Translations under genes and position numbers: made by a program
Source of the DNA: DASZFV01 sp035549075
GTDB taxonomy: Bacteria; Myxococcota_A; Polyangia; Fen-1088
DNA: 64,000 nt
Direction: 5' to 3'
NCBI GenBank assembly: GCA_035549075.1
Contig: DASZRT010000087.1
Span: forward strand, 1-64,000
Notes under the pieces: generated by a model
What the model was told of the DNA's origin: nothing
Database searches by the model: none
What the model saw: the letters and a program-made list of their open reading frames with translations, nothing else
Shown: positions 1 through 7,707 of the stretch, in pieces
How positions within the stretch are numbered: the stretch's first letter is position 1
Layout of the letters: each line of letters begins with the position of its first letter

Positions 1-188
1 GCCGCCCGAGCCACCGGTGCCACCCGCGCCGCCGTCGGTGCCCGCCGCGGCGCCGCCGCTGCCGGCCGAGCCGCCGTTGCCGCCGCCGCCGTCAGGCGTG
101 TTGTTCGTAGAGCTGCTGCAGCCGAAACCGGCCACGGAAGCGAGGCCCGCGACGAGCGCGAGTCGACCGAGAAGAGAGTTTTTCATGC
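1..188 (-). pseudogene. Lipoprotein N-terminus, partial, apparent frameshift in an A7 tract
   Basis: Read on the minus strand, one frame gives a classic lipoprotein start: a hydrophobic stretch (LALVAGLASVAGFG), a Cys followed by SSS, then a Gly/Ser/Asn-rich linker running off the window edge. That frame has a TGA directly before its first Lys-Asn codons and no start codon after it. The only ATG (codon 188-186) is one base out of phase and is followed by seven A residues. With eight A residues the ATG would join the lipoprotein frame exactly. The gene is therefore frameshifted by a real mutation, a homopolymer error, or slippage. Such Gly-rich lipoproteins are common in Polyangiales; the main domain lies outside the window. 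Confidence 0.55.
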
Positions 189-362
189 AACTTCGATAGC
201 CGTTCTCGAAGCTGCGCTTTTCTACAAAGCAGCAACTCAACCGCTTCAATTGTGCGTCGGACGGTCAAGCGTCGTTGACATGGCCCTTAGGGTGTGGCGC
301 GAGTCGCATGTCACGTCGATATCGCTGGTCACGACGCGAGACGAACCCACGTTGCTCGCACC

Positions 363-983
363 ATGAAGTTTCTCCCGGCGAATACGGCGTTCTTCGACGA
401 CTTCGATCGGCACACGGCGCTCATCGTGAAGGCCGCCGAGACCTTGAGCGAGATGTCGCGAGGCGAGGGCGGGCCGGCGTCGGACCTCGCGGGCCGCATC
501 AAGGACCTCGAAGAGCAGGGCGACAAGATCGTTCATCGCGTCGTCACCGAGCTGCGCAAGACGTTCATCACGCCGCTCGATCGCGACGACACGCACCGCT
601 TGATGTCGGCGCTCGACGACGTCCTCGATCAGATCGAGGCGGCGGCGTACCGCCTGGTGTTGTACAGGCTGCCCGTGGGTGATCGCCACATCGACGCGCT
701 CATCGACGTCGTGGCGCGGTCGGCGATCGTCGCGCGCGACGCCGTCGCCGACCTGCGGGACAAGACCCGCTACGATCACGCGCTCGAGCTGTGCGTGCGG
801 ATCAACGAGCTCGAGAACGAAGCGGACGCGGCGCTGCGGAGCGGGCTCGGCGAGCTCTTCGGCGACGGCGCGGAGGCCGTCACGATCATCAAGCGCAAAG
901 AGGTGCTCGAGACGCTCGAAGAGGTCACCGATCGCTGCGAAGACGTCGCGGACGCGATCGAGAACCTCCTGCTCGATTCGTGA
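363..983 (+). CDS. DUF47/PhoU-like phosphate transport accessory protein
   Basis: This 206-residue, entirely helical protein matches the DUF47 (PhoU-like, UPF0111) family, which is usually encoded next to PiT phosphate permeases and is thought to modulate them at the cytoplasmic face. The family signature (INELENEADAAL) is visible in the C-terminal half. It stops eight bases before the GTG of the PiT gene, so the two very likely form an operon. An upstream in-frame start at 294 is possible, but the ATG at 363 gives the usual family N-terminus (KFLPANTAFFDDF). The partner gene and family length make the assignment firm; the regulatory role is inferred from the family. Confidence 0.88.
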   Translation: MKFLPANTAFFDDFDRHTALIVKAAETLSEMSRGEGGPASDLAGRIKDLEEQGDKIVHRVVTELRKTFITPLDRDDTHRLMSALDDVLDQIEAAAYRLVLYRLPVGDRHIDALIDVVARSAIVARDAVADLRDKTRYDHALELCVRINELENEADAALRSGLGELFGDGAEAVTIIKRKEVLETLEEVTDRCEDVADAIENLLLDS

Positions 984-990
984 GGGCGTC

Positions 991-1983
991 GTGAGTGCGC
1001 TCATCGTCATCGTCGGCATCGCGCTGGTCTTCGACTTCTGCAACGGGTTCCACGACGCCGCGAACTCGATCGCCACGATCGTCTCGACGCGCGTGCTCAG
1101 CCCCAAGTGGGCCGTCGCGTGGACGGCGCTGTTCAACTTCGTGGCGTTCCTCGTGTTCCCGTTGCACGTCGCGCGCACGATCGGCAGCGGAGTCATCGAC
1201 CCGTCGATCGTGACGGACACCTTCATCGTGTGCGCGCTGCTGGGCGCGATCGCCTGGGACCTCATCACCTGGTGGTGGGGATTGCCGACGAGCTCGTCTC
1301 ACGCGCTCGTCGGCGGGCTCATCGGCGCCGGGGTCGCCAAGGCGGGGTTCCACGTCGTCTTGCTCAAAGGCCTCGTGCCCATCGCGCTCTTCGTCGTGCT
1401 GTCACCGATGCTCGGCCTCGTGCTCGCGGCGGGCCTCATGACGGCGCTGGCGTGGATCCTGCGCAAGACGCCGCTCCGGCGTGTCGACGCGTGGTTTCGG
1501 CGCCTCCAGTTCGTGTCGGCGGCCATGCTCAGCTTGGGCCACGGCGGCAACGACGCGCAGAAGACGATGGGCATCATCACGGCGCTGCTCGTCGCCAACC
1601 ACGTCATCACGAAGCAGTCGGGCGTGCCGCTGTGGGTGGTGCTGGCCTGTCACGCGGCCATGGGCCTCGGCACGCTCGCGGGCGGGTGGCGCATCGTGCG
1701 CACGATGGGCATGAGGCTGACCAACCTTCGTCCGGTTCATGGGTTCTCTGCCGAGACGGGCGGCGCCATCTCGCTCTTCCTCGCGACGTTGTTGGGCGTG
1801 CCGGTGTCGACGACGCACGTGATCACGGGCGGCATCGTGGGCGTCGGCGCGGTCACGCGCGCGGGCGCGGTTCGTTGGCGCGTCGCCGTGCGCGTCGTGT
1901 GGGCGTGGCTCTTCACGATCCAGACGGCCGCGATCCTGTCGGCCATCGCGATGTTTTCGGCGCGCGCGCTCGGCTTCAGATAG
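991..1983 (+). CDS. pit: PiT family inorganic phosphate transporter
   Basis: A 330-residue polytopic membrane protein of the PiT family, which imports inorganic phosphate (as metal phosphate or with H+/Na+) through the inner membrane. Both family signatures are present: an N-terminal NGFHDAANSIAT motif near residue 13 and its repeat GHGGNDAQKTMG in the second half, reflecting the inverted duplication. About ten hydrophobic segments can be seen. The GTG start at 991 follows the DUF47 stop by eight bases and excludes a long non-homologous Arg/Ser extension present in the open frame. It is slightly short for the family, like other bacterial low-affinity PiT proteins. It ends three bases from the convergent tex gene. 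Confidence 0.9.
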   Translation: MSALIVIVGIALVFDFCNGFHDAANSIATIVSTRVLSPKWAVAWTALFNFVAFLVFPLHVARTIGSGVIDPSIVTDTFIVCALLGAIAWDLITWWWGLPTSSSHALVGGLIGAGVAKAGFHVVLLKGLVPIALFVVLSPMLGLVLAAGLMTALAWILRKTPLRRVDAWFRRLQFVSAAMLSLGHGGNDAQKTMGIITALLVANHVITKQSGVPLWVVLACHAAMGLGTLAGGWRIVRTMGMRLTNLRPVHGFSAETGGAISLFLATLLGVPVSTTHVITGGIVGVGAVTRAGAVRWRVAVRVVWAWLFTIQTAAILSAIAMFSARALGFR

Positions 1984-1986
1984 CGA

Positions 1987-4350
1987 TCAGCGGCGCGGCA
2001 GCTTGTTGCCGAGCGCGGCGGCGAACGGGTTGTTGAACGGCGCGCTCGGGCGCGGCGGTGGCGCGGACGGACCGCGGTCGCGCGGCGGCGAACCGTCGCG
2101 GTCACGCGTCGGCGACGGCCCGCGAGAAGGCGAGGGCGCGGGCCGCTCGCTGCGCTCGGCCTTCATCGTGAGCGCGATCTGCTTCTTGTCGAGCTTCACC
2201 TCGAGCACGCGCACGGTCACGCGATCGCCCGCGCTCACGACGTCGCGCGGATCCTTCACGAACTTGTCGGCGAGGTGCGAGATGTGAACGAGGCCGTCCT
2301 GGTGGACGCCGATGTCGACGAAGGCGCCGAAGTTGGTCACGTTGGTGACGATGCCGGGGCACACCATGCCGGGCTGCAGATCCTTGAGCTCGTGGATGTC
2401 GGCGCGGAACGAGAAGGGTACGAACGCCTCGCGCGGATCGCGGCCCGGCTTTTCCAGCTCGCGCACGACGTCGGCGAACGTGAACGCGCCCAGCTCGGTC
2501 TCGAGGTCCTTCGCTTGCTTGACGAGCTTGGCGCCCGAGCCGACGAGCGCGCCCGTGTCGACGCCGAGGCGTCCCGCGAGGCGCTCGAGCGCCTCGTAGC
2601 GCTCGGGGTGCACCCCCGTGTCATCGAGCGGGTTCGCGGCGCCGCGCACGCGCAAGAAGCCCGCGGCTTGCTCGAACGTCTTCTTCGAGAAGCGCGGCAC
2701 CTCGAGCAGCGCGGCGCGCGACGTGTAGAGGCCCGCCTTCGCGCGGTGGTCGACGATGGCCCGCGCGAGAACTGTCCCGATGCCCGAGACCCGCGACAGC
2801 AGGTGCACCGACGCCGTGTTGACGTCGACGCCCACCTGGTTGACGCAAGAGTCGACGACGCCGTCGAGGCTCTTCTTGAGGCCCGTGGGCGAGACGTCGT
2901 GCTGGTACTGCCCGACGCCGATGCTCTTCGGGTCGACCTTCACCAGCTCGGCCAGCGGATCCTGCAGCCGTCGCGCGATCGAGATCGCGCCGCGGATCGT
3001 GACGTCGAGATCGGGGAACTCCTCGCGCGCGGTGTCGCTCGCGCTGTACACGCTCGCGCCCGCCTCGCTCACCATGACGACGGGGACGTCGAGCTCGTAG
3101 TGGCGCAGCGTCTCGCGCACGAACGTCTCGGTCTCGCGACCCGCCGTGCCGTTGCCGACGGCGACGGCGCGGATGTTCCCCTTCTTGACGAGGTCGGCGA
3201 GGATCGGCGCGGCCTGCGCCTTGCCCCCGGGCGTCTCGACGTGCATGAGGCCCGAGCCCACGTAGTGACCGGCCTGATCGACGACGGCCAGCTTGCAGCC
3301 CGTGCGCAGCCCCGGGTCGACGCCCAGCACGGCCTTCGGTCCGAACGGCGCCGCGAGCAGGATCTTGCGGACGTTCTCGGCGAACACGGTGATGGCCGCG
3401 GTGTCGGCGACCTCGCGCAGCGCCTTGTGGACCTCGCTGTCGATCGACGGCGCGACGTGGCCCTTGAGCGCGAGGCGCGCGGCGCGCTTGAGCAACGGCG
3501 CGCCCGCGAAGTCGGCGCGCGGGCAGGCGACGCCTTCGAAGCGCGCCTGCAGCTCGTCCATGAGCGGATCGGTCGCGCCGTCCTCTTCGAGGCGACCGCC
3601 GAGCGACAGCACGAGCTCTTCTTCCATCCACCCGCGGCGCATGGCGAGGTAGCGGTGCGAGCTCGCGGGATCGAGCAGCGCCTTCACGGGCTCTTGGTAC
3701 GTGAAGTAATTCTCGAAGCGGCTCGGCGTCTTGGCCTTCTCGCCTTTCTTCGTGCGCGCGCAGCCGCGCTCGAAGTACGCCGTGCGCACCTCGGCGCGCA
3801 GCGCGACATCCTCGGCGAGCTTCTCGGTGATGACGTCGGCCGCGCCCGCGAGCGCCGCCGCGACGTCGGCCACGCCTTTGCCCGCGTCGACGAACGTCGC
3901 CGCCCTCGTCTCAGGCGTCTCGGTGGAAGCAGCTTCGCCGTGCGCGCACGCCCACAGCCAGTCGGCCAGCGGCGCGAGCCCAGCCTCGCGCGCCGCCTGC
4001 GCCTTCGTCTTTCGCTTCTGCTTGTAAGGCAGGTAGAGGTCTTCCAGAGCGGTGGCGTCGAACGTGCCGCGCACGCGCGCCTCGAGCTCGGGCGTGAGCT
4101 TCCCCTGACGCGCGATCTCGTCCACGATGAACGCCTGGCGCTTGATGAGCTCGTCCCAGCGGTCTTTCGCGTCGATGACCGTGCGGATCGCGACCTCGTC
4201 GAGGTTCCCCGTCTGTTCTTTTCGGTAGCGCGCGATGAACGGCACGGTCGCGCCGCCCGCGGCCAGCGCGAGGACGGCCTCGGCGCCGGCACGCGGAAGC
4301 TTGGAGGTCGGGTGTTGCTCGTCGAGCCACGCGTAGAAGGTCAGCGACAT
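1987..4350 (-). CDS. tex: Tex family RNA-binding transcription accessory protein
   Basis: At 787 residues this has the usual Tex length and order. It has a helical N-terminal region, a YqgF/RNase H-like domain (VLGVDPGLRTGCK near residue 340), helix-hairpin-helix repeats (SGIGTVLARAIVDHR) and a C-terminal S1 RNA-binding domain (about residues 640-715, NFGAFVDIGVHQDGLVHIS). Tex binds nucleic acid and affects transcription elongation and stress tolerance in several bacteria. The last 60 residues are a Pro/Arg/Ser-rich basic tail that is likely disordered and differs from enteric Tex. The ATG at 4350 gives the conserved N-terminus. The stop nearly abuts the convergent PiT gene, with no room for a separate terminator. 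Confidence 0.93.
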   Translation of the reverse strand: MSLTFYAWLDEQHPTSKLPRAGAEAVLALAAGGATVPFIARYRKEQTGNLDEVAIRTVIDAKDRWDELIKRQAFIVDEIARQGKLTPELEARVRGTFDATALEDLYLPYKQKRKTKAQAAREAGLAPLADWLWACAHGEAASTETPETRAATFVDAGKGVADVAAALAGAADVITEKLAEDVALRAEVRTAYFERGCARTKKGEKAKTPSRFENYFTYQEPVKALLDPASSHRYLAMRRGWMEEELVLSLGGRLEEDGATDPLMDELQARFEGVACPRADFAGAPLLKRAARLALKGHVAPSIDSEVHKALREVADTAAITVFAENVRKILLAAPFGPKAVLGVDPGLRTGCKLAVVDQAGHYVGSGLMHVETPGGKAQAAPILADLVKKGNIRAVAVGNGTAGRETETFVRETLRHYELDVPVVMVSEAGASVYSASDTAREEFPDLDVTIRGAISIARRLQDPLAELVKVDPKSIGVGQYQHDVSPTGLKKSLDGVVDSCVNQVGVDVNTASVHLLSRVSGIGTVLARAIVDHRAKAGLYTSRAALLEVPRFSKKTFEQAAGFLRVRGAANPLDDTGVHPERYEALERLAGRLGVDTGALVGSGAKLVKQAKDLETELGAFTFADVVRELEKPGRDPREAFVPFSFRADIHELKDLQPGMVCPGIVTNVTNFGAFVDIGVHQDGLVHISHLADKFVKDPRDVVSAGDRVTVRVLEVKLDKKQIALTMKAERSERPAPSPSRGPSPTRDRDGSPPRDRGPSAPPPRPSAPFNNPFAAALGNKLPRR

Positions 4351-4407
4351 TGCGCAGAGAGGCTACCGATCGCGCGCGCAGGTTGAAGCTTGAAAAATCG
4401 GCGCGCC

Positions 4408-4794
4408 CTACCCAGCGCGCTTCGCCGCCACGGTGACCAAGTTGGCGAGGAGCGTCCGGTGGCAGCGCGCCGGGTCGGTGCACGCGGACGAGCACAGCAA
4501 CGTCACCGTCGCGCCGCCCGCGACCTTGCGCGCGAGATCGCGTATGCGCCAGAGCTGAGCCGCGCCGAGCATCTCGTCGAGGTAGCGCGGCACGTAGTCG
4601 TCCCAAGGAATCGCCGCGCGCCGCTTGCCGTGGAAATCGTCGAGCAGCTCGCGGCTGGGGCCGAGGTCGGGCCACCACGCGTCCCACGGCTCACCCGCCT
4701 TGGCGACCCCGCGCGGTCGAATCCGGCAGACGAGCAGGCGGAAGCCGTCGCCGGCCTCGACCGGGTCGTTCCAGCGCTTGGTGTGGATCGGCAC
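4408..4794 (-). CDS. DUF488 family protein
   Basis: A 128-residue cytoplasmic protein of the DUF488 (YeaO-like) family. Visible family features are the N-terminal TKRWNDP segment, the central WWPDLGPS and W-rich part, and the C-terminal LLCSSACTDPARCHR motif in which Cys, His and Arg are conserved. The biochemical function of the family is not established. The start is GTG at 4794; the only nearby alternatives would cut into the conserved IHTKRW segment. It lies directly downstream of the CHAD gene on the same strand (nine-base gap), so the two are probably cotranscribed, although no functional link is known. Confidence 0.82.
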   Translation of the reverse strand: MPIHTKRWNDPVEAGDGFRLLVCRIRPRGVAKAGEPWDAWWPDLGPSRELLDDFHGKRRAAIPWDDYVPRYLDEMLGAAQLWRIRDLARKVAGGATVTLLCSSACTDPARCHRTLLANLVTVAAKRAG

Positions 4795-4803
4795 GCGGCA
4801 AGT

Positions 4804-5700
4804 CTAGTGCGCGCGAAAGGCCTTGAAGGCCCGACGCAACCGCTCGCGAAAGCGCGAGGGCCGCTCGTCGAAGAGCCGCTGCCCCAGCGGGCGGGCCTTC
4901 GCGCGCAGCCGGAGGCGGCGCGCGGAGATCGAGCGCAGCAGGCGATCGCAGCTGCGTTCGTCCGGGAAGGACGCGCGCTCGTCTCGGAGCGTCTGCTCGA
5001 GCACCACCAGATCGTGGTCCTCGCCGAGCAGCTCGCCGAGGCGATCGAGGTCGTCGAGGCGCGGGCGCAGCCGGCGCGGCGCGATCGGCTCCAGCGCGCC
5101 AAGTTGGTGGCGGTGCGTCTTCACGGCGCGGCGCCACGCGTGAAAATCCGCGCTCGCGCCGCTGAGGTAGGCCGCGGACATCGCTCGGCGCGCGCGCCGG
5201 TAGCCGTCGTCGAGGCCGCCGCCGATCGACCGCCAGCGGTCGTGCTTCGGACGCCAACGCTTCACCCTTCGGAGCTCGCGCGTCAGCCGCGCGCGCAGGC
5301 GCTTCACGTGAGAGGTGCGACGCAGCGGAACGACCTCGGCCCGCAGACGCGCGGCCAACGCGGCTCGCGCCCGCATGAACGGCGCGCTCGCCTCTGGCTT
5401 CGCGCCGGCGAGCATCTGGTCGAACGCCGTGAGCGCGACCTCGGCATCGCGCGCGCCCGATACGGCGTGCGCGACCTTCCTCAGCCTGCGGTCGGCTCGG
5501 CGGGCCGGGCGTCCTGCGGCCGACTCGACCAGGCGGCTGAGCGCGCGCACCTTCTTGATCGCCATGCGCACGGCGTGAACGCGCGCGGCGAGCGACCGTC
5601 GTTCGTCCGAGACCGCGTGGCGCGCGCCCGCGAGCTCGTGGCGGGCCATGCGCGCGATCGCGTGTGGCGTCGACTCGCCGGGTTCGATGTTGAAAGCCAC
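4804..5700 (-). CDS. CHAD domain protein
   Basis: This 298-residue protein is extremely rich in Arg, Ala and His and matches the CHAD (conserved histidine alpha-helical) domain. Examples are the repeated RLRKVAHAV-type helices, the His-containing VKTHRHQLGALE segment and the LGEDHDLVVLE motif near residue 215. CHAD proteins bind inorganic polyphosphate on their basic surface. There is no CYTH triphosphatase domain, so this is a stand-alone CHAD protein. The start is GTG at 5700, giving an AFNIEPGES N-terminus. The gene is divergent from the DUF2383 gene at 5823. The role is inferred only from the family. Confidence 0.85.
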   Translation of the reverse strand: MAFNIEPGESTPHAIARMARHELAGARHAVSDERRSLAARVHAVRMAIKKVRALSRLVESAAGRPARRADRRLRKVAHAVSGARDAEVALTAFDQMLAGAKPEASAPFMRARAALAARLRAEVVPLRRTSHVKRLRARLTRELRRVKRWRPKHDRWRSIGGGLDDGYRRARRAMSAAYLSGASADFHAWRRAVKTHRHQLGALEPIAPRRLRPRLDDLDRLGELLGEDHDLVVLEQTLRDERASFPDERSCDRLLRSISARRLRLRAKARPLGQRLFDERPSRFRERLRRAFKAFRAH

Positions 5701-5822
5701 GACGCGTGGTCCTAGTCATCTAGCATGGGCACGCGCGGAAAAAAGCGGGCGACGAGGAGGATCTCGATCAAGGGCTTGCCATCGGTTTTATGCAGCACCA
5801 CTAGGTATCTCAGGAGGACGAC

Positions 5823-6260
5823 ATGCAAGCTGACAAGAGCGTTACCACTTTGAACAGCATCCTTCGGGGCGAGATCTCGGCCGTCGAGACGTACGATCAG
5901 GCGATCGCGAAGCTCGACGACGACGCCAGGGTCACCGAAGAGCTGCGCCGATGCCGATCGTCGCACGAAGAACGGGTGAACCTGCTTCGCGCGGAAATCG
6001 CGCGCCGTGGCGGCAAGCCAGAGAGCGGCTCGGGAGCTTGGGGGGCGTTCGCGAAGCTGGTGGAGGGCGGGGCCAAGACCTTCGGCAAGAAGGCCGCGAT
6101 CTCCGCGCTCGAAGAGGGCGAGGACCACGGGCTCAAGCAGTATCGTGACGATCTGCCCAAGCTCGACAGCGAGACGCGCGCCTCGCTCGAGAGCAAGCTC
6201 TTGAGCGAGCAGCAGCAGACGCACGACACGATGAGCACGCTCAAGCACACGCTGCACTGA
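5823..6260 (+). CDS. DUF2383 (PA2169-type) four-helix bundle protein
   Basis: A 145-residue protein of the DUF2383/PA2169 family, predicted to fold as a ferritin-like helical bundle. The opening part (LNSILRGEISAVETYDQAI) is the typical first helix, and the central EERVNLLRAEIARRGG and C-terminal EDHGLKQYRDDL helices follow. Family members are often stress-induced; the metal-binding role is unproven. The start is fixed by a strong AGGAGG Shine-Dalgarno sequence seven bases before the ATG. A perfect hairpin follows the stop. Confidence 0.82.
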   Translation: MQADKSVTTLNSILRGEISAVETYDQAIAKLDDDARVTEELRRCRSSHEERVNLLRAEIARRGGKPESGSGAWGAFAKLVEGGAKTFGKKAAISALEEGEDHGLKQYRDDLPKLDSETRASLESKLLSEQQQTHDTMSTLKHTLH

Positions 6261-6266
6261 GCACGA

Positions 6267-6294
6267 GCCCCGTGGGCGCTCGCGCCCACGGGGC
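6267..6294 (+). terminator. Strong GC-rich hairpin after the DUF2383 gene
   Basis: A perfect 13-bp inverted repeat (GCCCCGTGGGCGC and its complement) with a two-base loop begins six bases after the DUF2383 stop. In practice the loop would open to four bases. No T-run follows, so it may act as a pause or mRNA-stabilising hairpin rather than a full intrinsic terminator. Confidence 0.55.
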
Positions 6295-6337
6295 GCTCAA
6301 CTCGATGGCCTGCTCCCTCTGCGAAGGGAGGTCGCGC

Positions 6338-7072
6338 ATGTCCGGCCCGGATACATCCGAGATCGTCGGCGCCGCGCGCGCGTTTGAAGAGCTCGTGCCC
6401 GGGGCGCTGTGGCTGCGTGACTACCCCGTTCGGCTGGGGCCGATGTGGTTCAACGCGCGGATGACGCTCATCAGGCTCCGCGGCGGCGAGATCCTCGTGC
6501 ACTCACCGTGCGGCTTCGACGAGCCGCTCGCGGCCGAGACCTCCGCGCTCGGAAGGGTCACGGCGATCATCGCGCCGGGCAACCTTCACTGGCTGCACGT
6601 CCATTCGTGCCAGCGGGCGTTTCCCCAAGCTTCGACCTACGTCTGTCCCGGCGTCGAGGCACGGGCCAAAAGGCTGACCTTCGACGTCGTCCTCGGTGAC
6701 GAGGCGCCGGCGCTATGGGCTGGCGAGCTGTCGCAGGTCGTGCTGCGGGGAACACGCCTCGCGCGCGAAGTCGCGTTCTTCCATCATGCGAGCCGCTCCC
6801 TCATCTTGGTCGACCTCGTCGAGAACTTCTCCCCGGCGACCGCGGGCACCAGCCGGCTTCTGCGGATCGGTCTTCGCGCGCTGGGAATGTGGAACCGACC
6901 GCGGCCCGCGCCGGAGTACCGATTCGCCTGGGGCGACGAGGCGCGAGCACGAGAAGGGTTGGAGCGCATCCTTTCATGGAACTTCGAGCGGGTGGTTCTC
7001 GCGCACGGCGACGTCATAACGCGCGACGCACATCAGGTCGTCGCGCGGGCCTGGCGGGAGATCCTGAGGTGA
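6338..7072 (+). CDS. DUF4336 domain protein (metallo-beta-lactamase-like)
   Basis: A 244-residue protein of the DUF4336 family, a divergent branch of the metallo-beta-lactamase-like fold. The sequence passes through LWLRDYPVRLGPMWFNARMT, an HSPCG segment, IIAPGNLHWLHV and a C-terminal VVLAHGDVI segment. The classic HxHxDH zinc motif of metallo-beta-lactamases is not present, so hydrolase activity is doubtful. The ATG at 6338 is chosen because GGGAGG lies seven bases before it; an in-frame ATG at 6305 has no such site and overlaps the upstream hairpin region. The function is unknown. Confidence 0.75.
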   Translation: MSGPDTSEIVGAARAFEELVPGALWLRDYPVRLGPMWFNARMTLIRLRGGEILVHSPCGFDEPLAAETSALGRVTAIIAPGNLHWLHVHSCQRAFPQASTYVCPGVEARAKRLTFDVVLGDEAPALWAGELSQVVLRGTRLAREVAFFHHASRSLILVDLVENFSPATAGTSRLLRIGLRALGMWNRPRPAPEYRFAWGDEARAREGLERILSWNFERVVLAHGDVITRDAHQVVARAWREILR

Positions 7073-7108
7073 CGCGGCGTCGTCGAAAGCCGCCGCGTTG
7101 AATGCGCG

Positions 7109-7198
7109 CTACTTCGCCACGACGCTGACGACGTCCATCTGGACGAACTGGCCGTTGTAGGCGGCGGGCGCGGGCGAGACGTTGGGCACGACGATTCG
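7109..7198 (-). pseudogene. Remnant of a gene 3' end, unknown product
   Basis: On the minus strand an open frame ends with a protein-like tail (VSPAPAAYNGQFVQMDVVSVVAK, split here as VSPAPAAYNGQF and VQMDVVSVVAK) and a TAG stop at 7111-7109. No start codon with a plausible upstream coding region is found, because the frame runs into the hydrolase remnant in the opposite orientation. It looks like the surviving 3' end of a lost gene; the family is not recognised. Confidence 0.35.
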
Positions 7199-7200
7199 CG

Positions 7201-7365
7201 CACGCCAACGATCTCTTCGACAAAGCGCCCGAGCCCAAGCGCCTCGTCATCTTCGAACGAGGCGACCATAACAGCATCCTCGAGGACAACCGCGCCGCAT
7301 ACACGCGGGCCATCGCCGAGCTCGTCAGCGTGTCGGCCGAAGCGCAGGGGCGGCACCGGAAGTGA
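7201..7365 (+). pseudogene. Remnant of an alpha/beta hydrolase C-terminus
   Basis: The plus strand encodes about 54 residues resembling the end of an alpha/beta hydrolase. It contains an ANDLFDKAPEPKRLVIF segment followed by ERGDHN, where the His matches the catalytic His position of this family. The stop is TGA at 7363-7365. Nothing upstream continues the fold; the sequence changes abruptly near 7200 to a remnant on the other strand. This is best read as the scar of a deletion. Confidence 0.45.
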
Positions 7366-7376
7366 TGCCGCCCCTG
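7345..7376. terminator. Bidirectional terminator-like hairpin
   Basis: A perfect 11-bp inverted repeat (CAGGGGCGGCA and its complement) with a ten-base loop spans the stop of the hydrolase remnant. It sits seven bases beyond the end of the minus-strand gene at 7383. It is suited to end transcription from both sides, although no clear T-run follows. Confidence 0.5.
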
Positions 7377-7382
7377 GGGCAG

Positions 7383-7655
7383 CTACGAGCCGTACTTGCC
7401 GCCGAGGAGCGCGGGCTGCGGCTTGTCGAGGTGACCGGCGGCCTTGATGATCGCCGGGACCTCCGGGTCGGCGAGGTAGTTCTTGAAGCCCTGCTCGTCC
7501 CAATCGAAGATCACCCACACGCGGTCGGTCTCCACGGGATCGCGGAAGACGGCCGCGCCCTTCGAGCCGTGCTGCTTGCGCTTCTCGGCGCCCTTCGTCG
7601 AGAAGACCTCGAGGAAGCGATCGAAATTCTCCACCTTCGTCGTTGCGAGCATCAT
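7383..7655 (-). CDS. Small ABM-like (dimeric alpha-beta barrel) protein
   Basis: A 90-residue protein resembling small ferredoxin-like dimeric barrel proteins of the antibiotic-biosynthesis-monooxygenase type. Visible segments include KVENFDRFLEVFST, GAAVFRDPVETDRVWVIFDWD and a C-terminal YLADPEVPAIIKAAG. Similar proteins are usually annotated as hypothetical or cyclase-like, and a reaction cannot be assigned. The start is the first of two consecutive ATGs, with AGGAG about eight bases upstream. It lies 52 bases downstream of the solute-binding protein gene on the same strand and may be cotranscribed with it. Confidence 0.65.
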   Translation of the reverse strand: MMLATTKVENFDRFLEVFSTKGAEKRKQHGSKGAAVFRDPVETDRVWVIFDWDEQGFKNYLADPEVPAIIKAAGHLDKPQPALLGGKYGS

Positions 7656-7707
7656 GTCGTGTCTCCTTTGTTGGTCGTTTCGTTGGCGAGAAAGCTGAAC
7701 GTCGGGA

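Noticed and set aside
2275..4386. Long plus-strand frame opposite tex (703 codons)
   Set aside because: It is antisense to a well-supported tex gene. The sequence is Arg/Ala/Asp-rich without any domain, as expected for shadows of high-GC genes.
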